IMG/VR virus record: IMGVR_UViG_3300049847_000077
Span: 1-34,520 of that record
Direction: 5' to 3' (one strand)
Source of the DNA: a virus
Length of the DNA stretch: 34,520 nt
The notes under the pieces are model-generated. The model was given only the letters and a program-made list of their open reading frames with translations, ran no database searches and was not told the DNA's origin. Below are positions 15,289-24,437 of the stretch, piece after piece (positions within the stretch are counted from its first letter, which is position 1; the number at the start of each line of letters is the position of its first letter). The position numbers were made by a program, and so were the translations under genes.

Positions 15289-15897
15289 CTATTCTTCTGT
15301 TTCTAATTGCTGTTGTTTTGGTCTACGCGGTTTTGAATATTCAAGCGCTTCAAGCCGTTTAGTAAGCGACTCAATTGATGCTTCTAACAGACGATTTTTT
15401 TCGTTTGCGTCAGCCAATTGCTTTACTACTGGCGACAAATCAGTTTTTGCTTGAATGTCACCGCGTGCCATATCGCGGATAACGCGGCCATCCATTCCAA
15501 TATCGCCCAGTGATGAATCTGGAGTTGCTGCTAAATCTTCTACCGTTGGGAACCGCGCCTTTAATTGCTCACGGCGTGATTTTAAAATGCGTTCCCATGT
15601 AACGATTGGTGTGCCATGCCGTGGAATCTCTGCACCATCACGGAATAATGCCAATCCGGCCTTAAACTCCTCCACCCAATTACGATCATATCGACCGCTT
15701 AAGCTTTCTTGCTTCTTGCGTGCAATGAAGTCGTCAGCTAAAAACTCCATTGGATCACCATGGTGACCATGTGGTGTAATGTAGATAAATGTTTCTACGT
15801 TTGGCACCTCATAACCTGCTTCGTCTGAAGCTGCACGATTAACGCCATTCTCGCGATTAGCAAAGAAGAAATACGGTACACGTTCCATTTGATTCAT
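15289..15897 (-). CDS. Virion-block protein with helix-hairpin-like motif and coiled coil, 202 aa
   Basis: The N-terminal part has FANRENGVNRAASDEAGYEV and YITPHGHHGDP, a pattern recurring in a phage family found beside capsid genes. Residues about 115-145 (RFPTVEDLAATPDSSLGDIG, then MDGRVIRDMAR) look like a helix-hairpin-helix element. The C-terminus is a coiled coil (LADANEKNRLLEASIESLTK) ending in a basic tail. The role is unknown; DNA or head association is a guess. ATG 15897 is preceded by GAGGGT. It is the first gene after the terminator at 15,955-15,987. Confidence 0.62.
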   Translation of the reverse strand: MNQMERVPYFFFANRENGVNRAASDEAGYEVPNVETFIYITPHGHHGDPMEFLADDFIARKKQESLSGRYDRNWVEEFKAGLALFRDGAEIPRHGTPIVTWERILKSRREQLKARFPTVEDLAATPDSSLGDIGMDGRVIRDMARGDIQAKTDLSPVVKQLADANEKNRLLEASIESLTKRLEALEYSKPRRPKQQQLETEE

Positions 15898-15913
15898 TTT
15901 TTACCCTCGGTTT

Positions 15914-15929
15914 AAAGCGGTAGCGCTTT
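15914..15929 (+). terminator. Small hairpin with T run facing the + direction
   Basis: AAAGCG (15914-15919), loop GTAG, CGCTTT (15924-15929), followed by further T residues and TAATATT. No + strand gene lies upstream; it could limit antisense transcription or simply be part of the leader of the following - strand gene. Confidence 0.3.
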
Positions 15930-15954
15930 TTAATATTATCGTCTAAATAACATT

Positions 15955-15987
15955 AAAAAGCACCCTCGCACGAATGCGAAGATGCTT
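15955..15987 (-). terminator. Rho-independent terminator after the decoration-like gene
   Basis: Read on the - strand: AAGCATCTTCGC (15987-15976), loop ATTCGT, GCGAGGGTGCTT (15969-15958), with all 12 positions paired including two G-U pairs, followed by further T residues to 15955. It lies between the decoration-like gene (ends 15996) and the next gene (starts 15897). It would separate the head genes from the tail genes or reduce read-through. Confidence 0.78.
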
Positions 15988-15995
15988 AAACTGCA

Positions 15996-16718
15996 TTAGG
16001 TAATTGCACCTTGCAGGGTAGGTCGGTCAATCTGTCCAACGATGAAGCCGGTATATGTAGCTGTTACGGAGCTAGAGCCCGATGCAGTTGCATTAGCCGA
16101 CATCGTCACGCTACGGTTATCGTAGTCAATTGACAGGATAGTACCAGACACACCAGTACCCGACAGAGTAAGCCCAGGTACATAACCATCAACGTTTGGA
16201 GCCCGGAAAACTGGCGATCCATTTTGAATAGTCACGGTCTTAACTACAGTCGTGGTTGAAGGTGCGATTGATACGGCGTTCAATACCTGACGGCCAGCCG
16301 AGTTGGCAGCAACGCTACCACCAGTTGTTACGTCAATACCGAACGTTGTGCCAGCAGCAACGGACGCAGTTGTTTTAATAACCGCATTACCTGAGCGCAT
16401 TACCCAGCCATACTGCACCGATGCAACCGATGCGACTGGATTGATAATAACGTAGATTGATCGGCCAGTATTGGCGGTATTAGCAGCAACCGCAGCCGTG
16501 TAGCCAGCAGAACCACCGAAGCCATTCAAGACAACCACTTGTCCCATTGTGAATGCGGTAGATGCAGGGAACTGCACATAAACGAACTCACCTAAGCCGA
16601 AATAGTTATCCACCGCAGTAACAGTAGTACCCAGAATGCCACGCTGAACAGTATCGACACTGTTTACGTAGCCTTGTTGGGCTTGCCCCATAATAGGGTT
16701 GATTTGAGAAAATGGCAT
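15996..16718 (-). CDS. Capsid decoration/head protein candidate, 240 aa
   Basis: Strong AGGAGG before ATG 16718, directly downstream of the major capsid gene. Mostly small residues A, G, S, T and V in alternating beta pattern, with the phrases FVYVQFPASTAFTMGQVVVL and TGRSIYVIINPVASVASVQYG, and an SGTGVSGTILSIDYD segment that resembles an immunoglobulin-like or jelly-roll strand set. Position and composition fit a head decoration or cement protein made in high amounts. It is followed by a strong terminator. Confidence 0.6.
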   Translation of the reverse strand: MPFSQINPIMGQAQQGYVNSVDTVQRGILGTTVTAVDNYFGLGEFVYVQFPASTAFTMGQVVVLNGFGGSAGYTAAVAANTANTGRSIYVIINPVASVASVQYGWVMRSGNAVIKTTASVAAGTTFGIDVTTGGSVAANSAGRQVLNAVSIAPSTTTVVKTVTIQNGSPVFRAPNVDGYVPGLTLSGTGVSGTILSIDYDNRSVTMSANATASGSSSVTATYTGFIVGQIDRPTLQGAIT

Positions 16719-16730
16719 GGTATAACCTCC

Positions 16731-17726
16731 TTAAGCCTTCATTACGCCCTGAAGAGAGCGGTTAGAGACGGCCAAATTACCCATCCAAACGATGGTTTTA
16801 ACCATTGCGTCTTGATTGGCTGATTCAACATCATCCAACAAAGTCATGTTTGCATCTTGATGAACGACCAGATCAATATAGTCTGTATTCAAGAAATAAG
16901 CATGAGCCGCTGGAATACCGCCAGACGAATCAAAGAACACGTCGGCATTTTTGTACTTCATAGATACCATACCGCCTGCGCCGTTTTCATCGCTGGTATA
17001 GCGTTTCAAGCTGGTTTGCGATTGTTCGTAGAAAGTGAAGTAATCATCACTCATAACGATCAAATCAGGGGTATCAGAACCGCGAGTCTGACGTATCCAC
17101 AAAGGCAGCATCAATGATTCAATAGTTGCAGCGCTTGGGGTAATTGCAGAGCCACCTTGTAACGGTGCAGCAGCGGATTGCACTACGTTTTGCCAGAAGG
17201 CATAGGTAGAGCTGTTAATGCCGCCAACAGTACCAGTACCAGTATCAGAAACAAGAGCTTGCAAGCCATTGATCTGATTGGAAGCGGTTCCGTCTGAGTA
17301 CAAGTCAGACGATAAGCCATTAGCCATTGAGTTTTGGGCGTTTTTAATCTTAGCTTTAACCAGATTGATGATGCGTGATGTACCTGTATTAGTACGCATC
17401 TCCAAGCCTGATACGGCCAGATTTACAGCAACTTGACGCCAAGGGAACTCAGCAGCAGACAGAACGTCTACAGCTCCGATGTTCAAAGGATCGTAGCCGC
17501 TGTAACGCTGATACGTGGTGTTATTAGCATACTCAAGAGGCTGAGCAATCGAAAGGCCGCCATCTTCCAAACGAATTTTGTCGTTTTTGGATAAGCGATT
17601 GAAAAGGGCATTGTGTTTGGTTACGTTGTCGGCAATCGTTTTGGAATGCTTACGGAAGGTCGTAGTGACCAACTCGGAGAACACGCCAAAATTACCTGCC
17701 GCATAACCTTGTCCTGGTGATGGCAT
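16731..17726 (-). CDS. Major capsid protein, HK97-fold type
   Basis: 331 residues, following the scaffold gene and with AGGAG upstream of ATG 17726. It contains NGLSSDLYSDGTASNQINGL and TRGSDTPDLIVMSDDYFTFY, which is typical of capsid proteins in BPP-1-like and related phages, plus the C-terminal WMGNLAVSNRSLQGVMKA. No N-terminal delta domain or protease gene is seen, in line with a separate scaffold. Fold assignment is by resemblance of these segments, length and gene order. Confidence 0.82.
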   Translation of the reverse strand: MPSPGQGYAAGNFGVFSELVTTTFRKHSKTIADNVTKHNALFNRLSKNDKIRLEDGGLSIAQPLEYANNTTYQRYSGYDPLNIGAVDVLSAAEFPWRQVAVNLAVSGLEMRTNTGTSRIINLVKAKIKNAQNSMANGLSSDLYSDGTASNQINGLQALVSDTGTGTVGGINSSTYAFWQNVVQSAAAPLQGGSAITPSAATIESLMLPLWIRQTRGSDTPDLIVMSDDYFTFYEQSQTSLKRYTSDENGAGGMVSMKYKNADVFFDSSGGIPAAHAYFLNTDYIDLVVHQDANMTLLDDVESANQDAMVKTIVWMGNLAVSNRSLQGVMKA

Positions 17727-17740
17727 AATTTAAGCTCCTG

Positions 17741-18685
17741 TTAGCGACCTAAGATGTTCTCTAAGGTTTCGCGGATTGTTTCGTCCACAGTACCTATGGG
17801 CGTTTTAGATGGCAAAGACGGGCGTGTTTTAATGTTCACGCTTCCCGCTTGTTTTGCCTTTTGTGCCTTCTTTGCTAACTCTTCACGCTGCTTCTGTTGC
17901 TGTTCAGCAATCACTAAAGCTCGCGTCTCAGGGTTTGCATAGACGGCTTGCTCATAGGCATCAGATAAATCCTTGGCTTGATTCGCTTGTAATAGCGCAC
18001 TCATATGCCCAGCAACTTTACCAAAATGACTATGGTTAGGATCTGCGGCGAATTTCTCGATTTCACTGTTGAGTGACGTCTCAAATTGCTGCTTTTCCCG
18101 GTTTGTAATACTTTGTATGAACTGTTCTTGCTCTTTTACCTTGTTCATCAAAAACTGGATATTCTGATCGACTTGCGGAGCTTCACCATTGGCAAACTGG
18201 CCCAAGTCGATACCATAATTCTGTGCTAATTGTGCGAAATACTGCGTTTTCTGTGTTGGGTCGCCATACCGCAAAATTCGATCAGCTTCCATTAGCCCGG
18301 CAATCGCTTTATCAGGCGTAATTCCAAGCTTATTGATCGTGTCTAAATGTGGCTTGATGGCCTCATGGATAGAATGACCAAAATTGGCCGCTTCCCGATA
18401 CTGTTCAATCCCTTTGTGGATGTCCGATTCCCGGCGCAAAACCTCTTGCTGTACTTCAGGTGGTAGCGTGTTGAACTTTTCAGCGGCGGCTTTCTTCCAT
18501 GTGTTTGGAGCTGCTAACGCTTGTGCTGTCTCTGGCGCTTGTTCTTCTTTTTCAGCTACTTCTGGTTCTGGTTTGTCGTCTGGTGTATCTTCGACTGATG
18601 ATTCAAGAATGCCTCGTATAGTGTCATCCATTGACTCTTCAGTTTCTTCAACTTCGGGGGTTGCCCCTTGGTCTAATTCATCCAT
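17741..18685 (-). CDS. Scaffolding protein
   Basis: 314 residues: an acidic, low-complexity N-terminus (PEVEETEESMDDTIRGILES), a helical middle (VQQEVLRRESDIHKGIEQYR, then KEQEQFIQSITNREKQQFET) and a basic lysine-rich end (AKKAQKAKQAGSVNIKTRPS) suited to bind the capsid protein. This acid-to-base helical layout directly upstream of the capsid gene is characteristic of phage scaffolds. ATG 18685 has AAAGG upstream. No protease motif is visible. Confidence 0.82.
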   Translation of the reverse strand: MDELDQGATPEVEETEESMDDTIRGILESSVEDTPDDKPEPEVAEKEEQAPETAQALAAPNTWKKAAAEKFNTLPPEVQQEVLRRESDIHKGIEQYREAANFGHSIHEAIKPHLDTINKLGITPDKAIAGLMEADRILRYGDPTQKTQYFAQLAQNYGIDLGQFANGEAPQVDQNIQFLMNKVKEQEQFIQSITNREKQQFETSLNSEIEKFAADPNHSHFGKVAGHMSALLQANQAKDLSDAYEQAVYANPETRALVIAEQQQKQREELAKKAQKAKQAGSVNIKTRPSLPSKTPIGTVDETIRETLENILGR

Positions 18686-18695
18686 TTTTATACCT

Positions 18696-18914
18696 TTAAA
18701 GGATTAATGCGTTTTGTAATTGCGTCGCCGCTTGTGCTGCCGTGTTACTGTTAGTCAAAGATACCCACCGACTGCGGCCAGCATAAGGCGCGGTGATACC
18801 TACCGCGTAGACCTCAGTGGTCACTGGTGCCACCACGTAGCGGGTAATTTTGATAATCTTCCCCGTATTGGCCGGGTCAATCTGAGCAATTAGCGTAGCT
18901 TCCGTGAATGCCAT
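18696..18914 (-). CDS. Small virion-block protein, 72 aa
   Basis: TTTAGGAG before ATG 18914. The 72 residues are mainly beta-like (KIIKITRYVVAPVTTEVYAV) with a helical end (NTAAQAATQLQNALIL). No known motif. Lies two bases after the zinc-ribbon gene and before the scaffold, so it belongs to the head gene operon. Confidence 0.6.
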   Translation of the reverse strand: MAFTEATLIAQIDPANTGKIIKITRYVVAPVTTEVYAVGITAPYAGRSRWVSLTNSNTAAQAATQLQNALIL

Positions 18915-18915
18915 A

Positions 18916-19314
18916 TCAAACTCCTAAATTATTACAGGCTGCAATAGCCTCTGATTTTTTACGTTCTGGCAATTCTTGCCACGCTTGAACCACTGCTTCT
19001 TCAATAAACTTGTCATCTTTTGCTTCAATTTCCGCTTTTACTTTCGCGGCTTCTTTTTTCTCTGACTCCATACCTTCCCACTCTCTGCAACCTGTACGCT
19101 TTAGATCCTCGCGCCGTTCTGCCCTTGATGTGATCCATTTACCAGAAGCCGGGGATTGGTACGCTGGAATGTCAACAATGCCAGCCGGTGACGTTAAAAT
19201 GATTTTGCGCGTTTTATTCCCACAACAATATGGCGTGTCCATGTAGTTAGCAATACGCGCTACATAGTCGTGTACTTTCCCGCACTTATCACAAACCGAC
19301 TCATAAACCGGCAT
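18916..19314 (-). CDS. Zinc-ribbon (FmdB-like) protein, 132 aa
   Basis: The start MPVYESVCDKCGKVHDYV with C-x2-C at 8/11 and a second cysteine pair at 29/30 (YCCGNKTRKI) is the FmdB/CxxC-type zinc ribbon. The remainder is a charged helical region (MESEKKEAAKVKAEIEAKDD). Similar proteins lie between portal and scaffold genes in related podophages; the function is unknown. It overlaps the end of the portal gene by 14 bases, with AGGGG before ATG 19314. Confidence 0.72.
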   Translation of the reverse strand: MPVYESVCDKCGKVHDYVARIANYMDTPYCCGNKTRKIILTSPAGIVDIPAYQSPASGKWITSRAERREDLKRTGCREWEGMESEKKEAAKVKAEIEAKDDKFIEEAVVQAWQELPERKKSEAIAACNNLGV

Positions 19315-21442
19315 TTATATCCCCTGCGCCAATTAACGCTACATCGATCTTGGTTTGATTATTCATCTTTGCAATCAACAGTTCGAAGTTTTGCTCCATC
19401 GTTCTCATACGCTCTTCGGAATCAATCCGCATTTGCTCCAGCGCTGCGTCCTGTTGCGATTGCATGTGGGCGCGTTGAGCCTCAAGCTGGTTCTGATGGT
19501 CGATTTGTTGCGCTTGAACCTGCTGTTTATGCGCTTCAACTTGTGCATCAAGTTGTGCCTGTTCTCTGGACATCATCATTTCACGTTGCGCTTGCTGGTC
19601 GGCTTGTTGCGCCTGCAATTGCGCTATTTGCATCTTTCCTGCGTTTGGATCTGGAGGAGGCGCAGGAGGTTTTGGCGCTTGCATCTTGTCGAATGCCTCT
19701 TCCACTGAAGTCCCAAGTTTTGCACGGCGTAATACTGCTAGGATAACCTCTTTCACGCCTTCAACAGGGATGGCTCCAGCTTGAACCGCTGGCCCTAATC
19801 CCTGAACCAACTGAGTAACAGCCGTAAGCGTTTCTCTCAATCCGGCCATATCGCTATCTTGTGACGCTGCTAATGTGCTGTCTGTTTCAATGCCGATTCG
19901 ATAGGTACGGGCAGAATCATCGCGCAGATTTTCTATCACCGCTTCCCATGTAACAGGAGGCGGCGGCAATTGTGGTTGTGGTGGAACTGGCTGGCCTTGC
20001 ATTTGTGCTGATTGCGCCTGCATCGCCCATTGCTGCATCATTTGCTGGTTTTGTGCGTCGATTTCTGCTTGATGCGGCAATTTAACAAGCGTCATCTTTT
20101 CCAATGTTTCAGGCTGGAACTTTTCAGCGATGATTTCTGCCTTAATCCGCATCAAATCACGGATATATCGCTGGACTTCAGCTTGCATCTTCTGGAGTCG
20201 CTGCGTTCCCCATTGTGTTTTAATCTTCTGAGCGCCAAACGTTTCAGCAGGATCTGAAGCGCTGCGCATGATGTCGCTAATGCCAGTTAGCTCGTAAATG
20301 ATCTGTTTTGTTTCATTGCGCTGTACCGTCAGCACTTGCAATACGTTAGCAGCCTGGTCGATTGGCATCATCCAGATTGCTTTATCCAAACCGCCACGCT
20401 CTAACAATTCAGTGACGTTTTGAGCAGGCAATAACCCATTGTCATCCTGTTTCATCAACTGCGACATTTCGGATAGTGTCGCATCATAAATTCCGCGTAC
20501 ACGTAATGCAGAAATAAGCTTATTGATCCGCAAACAGATACGGTTAAGCTCTTTAGCCTGTTGCTCATATTGTGAATACAGTGGCGCAGGGATTAGACTA
20601 TCATCGTTCTCAATGGCGTATAGTGGCCGTGGTATAGGAAAGAAGTCTTGTAGCCCCAGTGGATCTTCCTGCGACTTAAGAGGCTTTGGATACGATTGGC
20701 AGATGAAATGCACCATCTTCTCGTCTTTATCCCAAATCTCCCATACTTCAGCCGTTCGATAGTCGTCTTTGCAGTCGCTATTTGCTACGGCATCGTCATC
20801 AGCCAATTCCAATACAATTTCACTCGCGATTTCTTCACCAAACTTGTCTTTTAGATCGTCATAGTTCAGTTTGTGCTTAAACGCTATAGCGGTTACATCT
20901 GCCCATTTTTTTGCAGGGCTTAGAATGCGGAAGTCGTCCCATTGAATATGCTCGCAGACAACCTGCTCCCAGTCTATTTCCTCGTATGATTCAGACTCGT
21001 TCAGGTCGTTATCTAGTGAAGTATCTTCGTAACTGCCAATAGTGGTTAAAGATGGCACATAGCGAGCACGCGATACAGATCGGCCAGCCAATAACATACA
21101 CAAAACGTCTGACTTGATAACCTGGTCGAAGTCGTATGTCTCTTGTGTGAACTCCAAAGCGCGCTCTAGTACCTCTGCAACGCTTTTTCCTAGTTTATCT
21201 TCGTCACGATAGCGGCGTTTAACCTCAGGCTTAGGCAATGAGTTATAAACAGCCTGGCGTAGCGTTTCTGTATTGGGCCAAAGAATGTTAAATGAATTTT
21301 GAGTTGTTTCTTTAGGCGTATACAGCTTGTAAATCTTAGTCGCAGTTTCGCGCCAGCTCTTTTCGTGCTTTGACGCTAGAGCCAGTGCAAGCTTCCATTT
21401 CGATGCTATTTTTTGTGGAGATAAGTTTTCTTCTTGTTCCAC
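19301..21442 (-). CDS. Portal protein
   Basis: 713 residues from GTG 21442 (GGGG five bases upstream; no ATG fits). N-terminal ASKWKLALALASKHEKSWRE and SFNILWPNTETLRQAVYNSL, a middle with LNRICLRINKLISALRVRGI, ELTGISDIMRSASDPAETFG and QKIKTQWGTQRLQKMQAEVQ are typical of large podophage portals. The C-terminal 150 residues are a Q- and A-rich coiled coil (QLQAQQADQQAQREMMMSRE). It forms the dodecameric DNA channel at the head vertex and binds the terminase. Long C-terminal barrel-type extensions occur in P22-like portals; this one may be similar. Confidence 0.85.
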   Translation of the reverse strand: MEQEENLSPQKIASKWKLALALASKHEKSWRETATKIYKLYTPKETTQNSFNILWPNTETLRQAVYNSLPKPEVKRRYRDEDKLGKSVAEVLERALEFTQETYDFDQVIKSDVLCMLLAGRSVSRARYVPSLTTIGSYEDTSLDNDLNESESYEEIDWEQVVCEHIQWDDFRILSPAKKWADVTAIAFKHKLNYDDLKDKFGEEIASEIVLELADDDAVANSDCKDDYRTAEVWEIWDKDEKMVHFICQSYPKPLKSQEDPLGLQDFFPIPRPLYAIENDDSLIPAPLYSQYEQQAKELNRICLRINKLISALRVRGIYDATLSEMSQLMKQDDNGLLPAQNVTELLERGGLDKAIWMMPIDQAANVLQVLTVQRNETKQIIYELTGISDIMRSASDPAETFGAQKIKTQWGTQRLQKMQAEVQRYIRDLMRIKAEIIAEKFQPETLEKMTLVKLPHQAEIDAQNQQMMQQWAMQAQSAQMQGQPVPPQPQLPPPPVTWEAVIENLRDDSARTYRIGIETDSTLAASQDSDMAGLRETLTAVTQLVQGLGPAVQAGAIPVEGVKEVILAVLRRAKLGTSVEEAFDKMQAPKPPAPPPDPNAGKMQIAQLQAQQADQQAQREMMMSREQAQLDAQVEAHKQQVQAQQIDHQNQLEAQRAHMQSQQDAALEQMRIDSEERMRTMEQNFELLIAKMNNQTKIDVALIGAGDINAGL

Positions 21443-21444
21443 AA

Positions 21445-22224
21445 TTACCCCGGCATCATTTCGATTAAGAATGTTTCCATCACGATGTTGTCAGTACCTA
21501 CAGCTAACTGTGCAGTGACTTTTAGTGATTTATCTACCGATGTATCAACGGTGGTGAATACAGTGCCAGCAGCGCCGAATGAGCCTATTGATGATGATGC
21601 CATCGATACTTGAGAGCTTAAAGATCCACGGTTAGCAAATCCACGAACCAGATTGACTGCGCCATTGTTGGCCAATGATATAGCGCCACCGGCATAGCTC
21701 GATGCGTCTAAAAAGAATTTAACTGGTTTTGCATTGGCATTGGATGTTGCAGACATTCCGATGGTTACACGCACTTGCCCATTGCGACCAAGCGAACCGC
21801 CAGGCATTACTACGCCGAAAATTTGAATATCTGCTGCTGTTGTTTGTGCTACAGGTGTAGTGGTTCCAACTGAATTAGCCGTCACCGTTGAGATATATGG
21901 TGTAAATGTCGCTCCATCTGCAACGAAGTCATTTTTAAGTTGAATTGTTGTGGTTGATGCACCTACTCCGTAATGCCAACCAGCAGCGCGGCCACTAACC
22001 ATGCCTGTAGGTAAATAAACCCAGCAATTACCTGGATTAGCAGCTAAGGCAGTAGAGAACGTCAGCAGCCCACCGACTGCGACAGCGTCAGTAGTTCCGT
22101 TCAGTCCAACTAAAATGGCTGGAATTGATGATTGAGCTAAAACCTGAGGTATTTGAGTCGTACCAGAACGGGAGTACCAGACACCGTTATGATAAACATC
22201 GTTTGGATCTGTACCGAATGCCAT
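21445..22224 (-). CDS. Beta-rich virion-block protein of unknown function, 259 aa
   Basis: Sits between the large terminase and the portal, abutting the terminase stop (TAA then ATG 22224). It has a short N-terminal GVWYSRSGTTQIPQ, then alternating hydrophobic strands and small residues throughout: LLTFSTALAANPGNCWVYLP, then VRVTIGMSATSNANAKPVKF and a FLIEMMPG end. No coiled coil or enzyme motif. Composition resembles a head decoration or fibre tip. I do not recognise the family, although related phages do have a gene here. Confidence 0.6.
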   Translation of the reverse strand: MAFGTDPNDVYHNGVWYSRSGTTQIPQVLAQSSIPAILVGLNGTTDAVAVGGLLTFSTALAANPGNCWVYLPTGMVSGRAAGWHYGVGASTTTIQLKNDFVADGATFTPYISTVTANSVGTTTPVAQTTAADIQIFGVVMPGGSLGRNGQVRVTIGMSATSNANAKPVKFFLDASSYAGGAISLANNGAVNLVRGFANRGSLSSQVSMASSSIGSFGAAGTVFTTVDTSVDKSLKVTAQLAVGTDNIVMETFLIEMMPG

Positions 22225-23679
22225 TTAGTCGTCCCGTGTTCTGCGGTTCTTTTGCCGCTCTATCAGCGAAGATATTGACATCTGAGTCGGAAAGATTATC
22301 TTCTTTGGCTCTATAGTAGCATATTCCTCACGGTATGAAATAGCAAGCATTCGGAAACTATCCGCCGCGTGAGATGTAAAGTCATGCCGTGGGTTGTCTT
22401 TAAATATCTTCTTTTCATCATCCCATTCGCGCTGATACATCCGCAGCAGCTCTACTGCATCGCCTGCTCCTTCACGGTCAAAATATACCCTTGGCATCAT
22501 TGCTCGGACAGCTTGAATACCATCTTGAACCGATACTGACGGTACTATGTTCACATTAGACACGCCGAACGCTTTCCATGCTGTTTCTTGAATGCTACGG
22601 CCATTCGATGCAAGTGTCTTTGCTCTGGCATCATGCGGCATGTAAAACTTCCCGTACTTGTATGCTCGTCGATGCGATAACTCAGGCAGGTTTTCACCGT
22701 ATTCTATTTTTGCGTCTTTTCTAATCTTCCATTCGTCGTTCACAATCTTACGGCCAAATATCTGCTCGATGTAGTGCTGCATATCCTTGCCATTGGTGCC
22801 GTAGTATTCAAGAATGCGAACTTCTCCCGCGATAACCTGGAAAAACCATATACCCGTGTCGTCCGAGTAGCCCAAATCCCATGCGGTATGCACTGGGTAT
22901 TTTGGATCATGCGCGACAAAAGTAATACGGCCTTCTTTATCGACAGCGGTAAATTCCGATGCGTAGTAAGCACCGAGAATAGCAGCCTCAAACGAGCATT
23001 CGTATTCTTGCTGAAATAGCGCGGTTCCTTTGTCTTCGCCCCACTCTGCGATATAGGCCATTTTCTCAGTGTGCAGGCGGTCGAGTGATATCGATCCTGT
23101 GTCGTATGCAGTCAGTTTTTGGGTGAATATCTTTGGATCTGATAACCCAGCGTTATAGGTCTTGTATGCGTGGTTCTTGCCGCGTGGCGTTGTGATGTAG
23201 ATTTGCCAACCATTATTCTCGGCGAAGATTGGGCGAAGGTAGGCGCGTGCGGATGGGTTGGCTAAGGCCCACTCTGAGAAAACAACGCCAGCAGGAGGAG
23301 AGCCAACGAGAGAATTATAGTTATCGCTTCCAAGCACTTGCCATGTTGACCCGTTGATAAAACGAATCATCATCTCATTGTCTAGTGTGTTGGATCGTAT
23401 TGCGTGTGGGAATGCCTCATCTATGCGGCGCATCCCTGTATGCGGGTTTATTGCGTTCCAGATTGCCTTGCGTGCTTGCGCCGCCTCTGGGAGCATATGC
23501 CAGTATGTTCCGGGTCGCTCGAATGCTGCGCAAGCTGCCCGGTGTAGTGCTATCTCATCCTTACCGGATCTTCGATGCCATATTAGTTCAGCATGTTTAC
23601 CGCCACTTTCAAGATATGACCATGCCGCCATCTGATACGGGCGCGGCTTCCATCCATTAGGCAGGGTTATTGATGGCAT
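22225..23679 (-). CDS. terL: Terminase large subunit
   Basis: 484 residues. Walker A-type HRRSGKD at 35-41, Walker B AGVVFSEWAL near 130-139, coupling motif TTPRGK at 163-168. The C-terminal RNase H-like nuclease is marked by HTAWDLGYSDDTG (Asp268, Asp273/274) and a late segment FTSHAADSFRMLAISYRE that can supply the third acid. It packages DNA into the procapsid and cuts it. ATG 23679 follows the small-subunit stop directly, with CAGGAA upstream. Whether it makes cos or headful ends cannot be judged without family comparison. Confidence 0.92.
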   Translation of the reverse strand: MPSITLPNGWKPRPYQMAAWSYLESGGKHAELIWHRRSGKDEIALHRAACAAFERPGTYWHMLPEAAQARKAIWNAINPHTGMRRIDEAFPHAIRSNTLDNEMMIRFINGSTWQVLGSDNYNSLVGSPPAGVVFSEWALANPSARAYLRPIFAENNGWQIYITTPRGKNHAYKTYNAGLSDPKIFTQKLTAYDTGSISLDRLHTEKMAYIAEWGEDKGTALFQQEYECSFEAAILGAYYASEFTAVDKEGRITFVAHDPKYPVHTAWDLGYSDDTGIWFFQVIAGEVRILEYYGTNGKDMQHYIEQIFGRKIVNDEWKIRKDAKIEYGENLPELSHRRAYKYGKFYMPHDARAKTLASNGRSIQETAWKAFGVSNVNIVPSVSVQDGIQAVRAMMPRVYFDREGAGDAVELLRMYQREWDDEKKIFKDNPRHDFTSHAADSFRMLAISYREEYATIEPKKIIFPTQMSISSLIERQKNRRTRDD

Positions 23680-24084
23680 TTATTCCTGTTCGTCGCTGTA
23701 TCTAACAATGTTTACAACAAGTGGGCCACCATCAGCGCCAGCGTGCTGCATCTTGTCTCCGTATTTCTTTGCGTTCATCCGTGCAAGCTGCCATTTTATG
23801 TTATCTGCTTTTAGTCGTAGTCCTGCTACTGTTACTGCTGATTCTGATTGAGCTGCCTGTTCTGATACCACATCTAACTCTTCAAACTTCGCATCTGCTC
23901 GTGCTAAAGTCGCGCGCGTGTACTGCTCAACAAATTCTTCATACTTTGACAGCCAATTAAACACAGTCGTCATTGATGGCATATCCGAATCGCTGCACAC
24001 AGTGCGCAAGCTTACTCCATCTGCAAGTCTTTCGCATATCTTGCTTGCTATCTCTGGTGTGTATTCTGATTTACGGCCTGTCAT
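23680..24084 (-). CDS. terS: Terminase small subunit
   Basis: 134 residues from ATG 24084; an in-frame TTG two codons upstream has worse spacing to GAG. The N-terminal helix-turn-helix is clear: ERLADGVSLRTVCSDSDMPS and MTTVFNWLSKYEEF. It is followed by a long helix (TRATLARADAKFEELDVVSE) and RLKADNIKWQLARMNAKKYG, a typical end for this family. It recognises the packaging site and stimulates the large subunit, which is the next gene. Confidence 0.88.
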   Translation of the reverse strand: MTGRKSEYTPEIASKICERLADGVSLRTVCSDSDMPSMTTVFNWLSKYEEFVEQYTRATLARADAKFEELDVVSEQAAQSESAVTVAGLRLKADNIKWQLARMNAKKYGDKMQHAGADGGPLVVNIVRYSDEQE

Positions 24085-24086
24085 GA

Positions 24087-24437
24087 TCAACTCGCTATTT
24101 TATGTTCAACAATAAAATCTAACATATCTCTAGCATCTTTATCCCATTCAATATTTTCTGATGCGTGCCGTTCTGCTTCTTCTTGTGTAAACCATGCGTC
24201 TATGTACGTTTTTCCAAAAGCTGCGAGCTTCTCTTGGTATTCCTGAGTTTCAGTATCAACATAGTCAAATTCATTAGAAAACGCGTCGCACCCAGAACAA
24301 CTACCAAAATATCCATTTATCCATCTACTTACGCCATCGTAATTTACTAACGCACACCAGTCGCCCTGCATTGTCCCGAACTCAGAGTACGCTAAAATTT
24401 CGGCTCCTGCTGCCTCTAATGCTTCTCTATAACCCAT
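24087..24437 (-). CDS. Phage protein with CSGC motif, unknown function, 116 aa
   Basis: ATG 24437 is chosen because GGAG lies six bases upstream; an ATG four codons earlier (24449) has no good ribosome site. Contains SEFGTMQGDWCALVNYDGVS, then WINGYFGSCSGCDAFSNEFD and the end QEEAERHASENIEWDKDARD. I recall this phrase pattern (GSCSGCDAF) from uncharacterised phage and plasmid proteins. The cysteines (CSGC plus an earlier C) may bind metal. It lies just upstream of the small terminase gene with a 2-base gap. Confidence 0.68.
   Translation of the reverse strand: MGYREALEAAGAEILAYSEFGTMQGDWCALVNYDGVSRWINGYFGSCSGCDAFSNEFDYVDTETQEYQEKLAAFGKTYIDAWFTQEEAERHASENIEWDKDARDMLDFIVEHKIAS

Noticed and set aside
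19270-19746. 158-codon + strand open frame
   Set aside because: Antisense shadow of the Q-rich portal C-terminus, no ribosome site or operon context.
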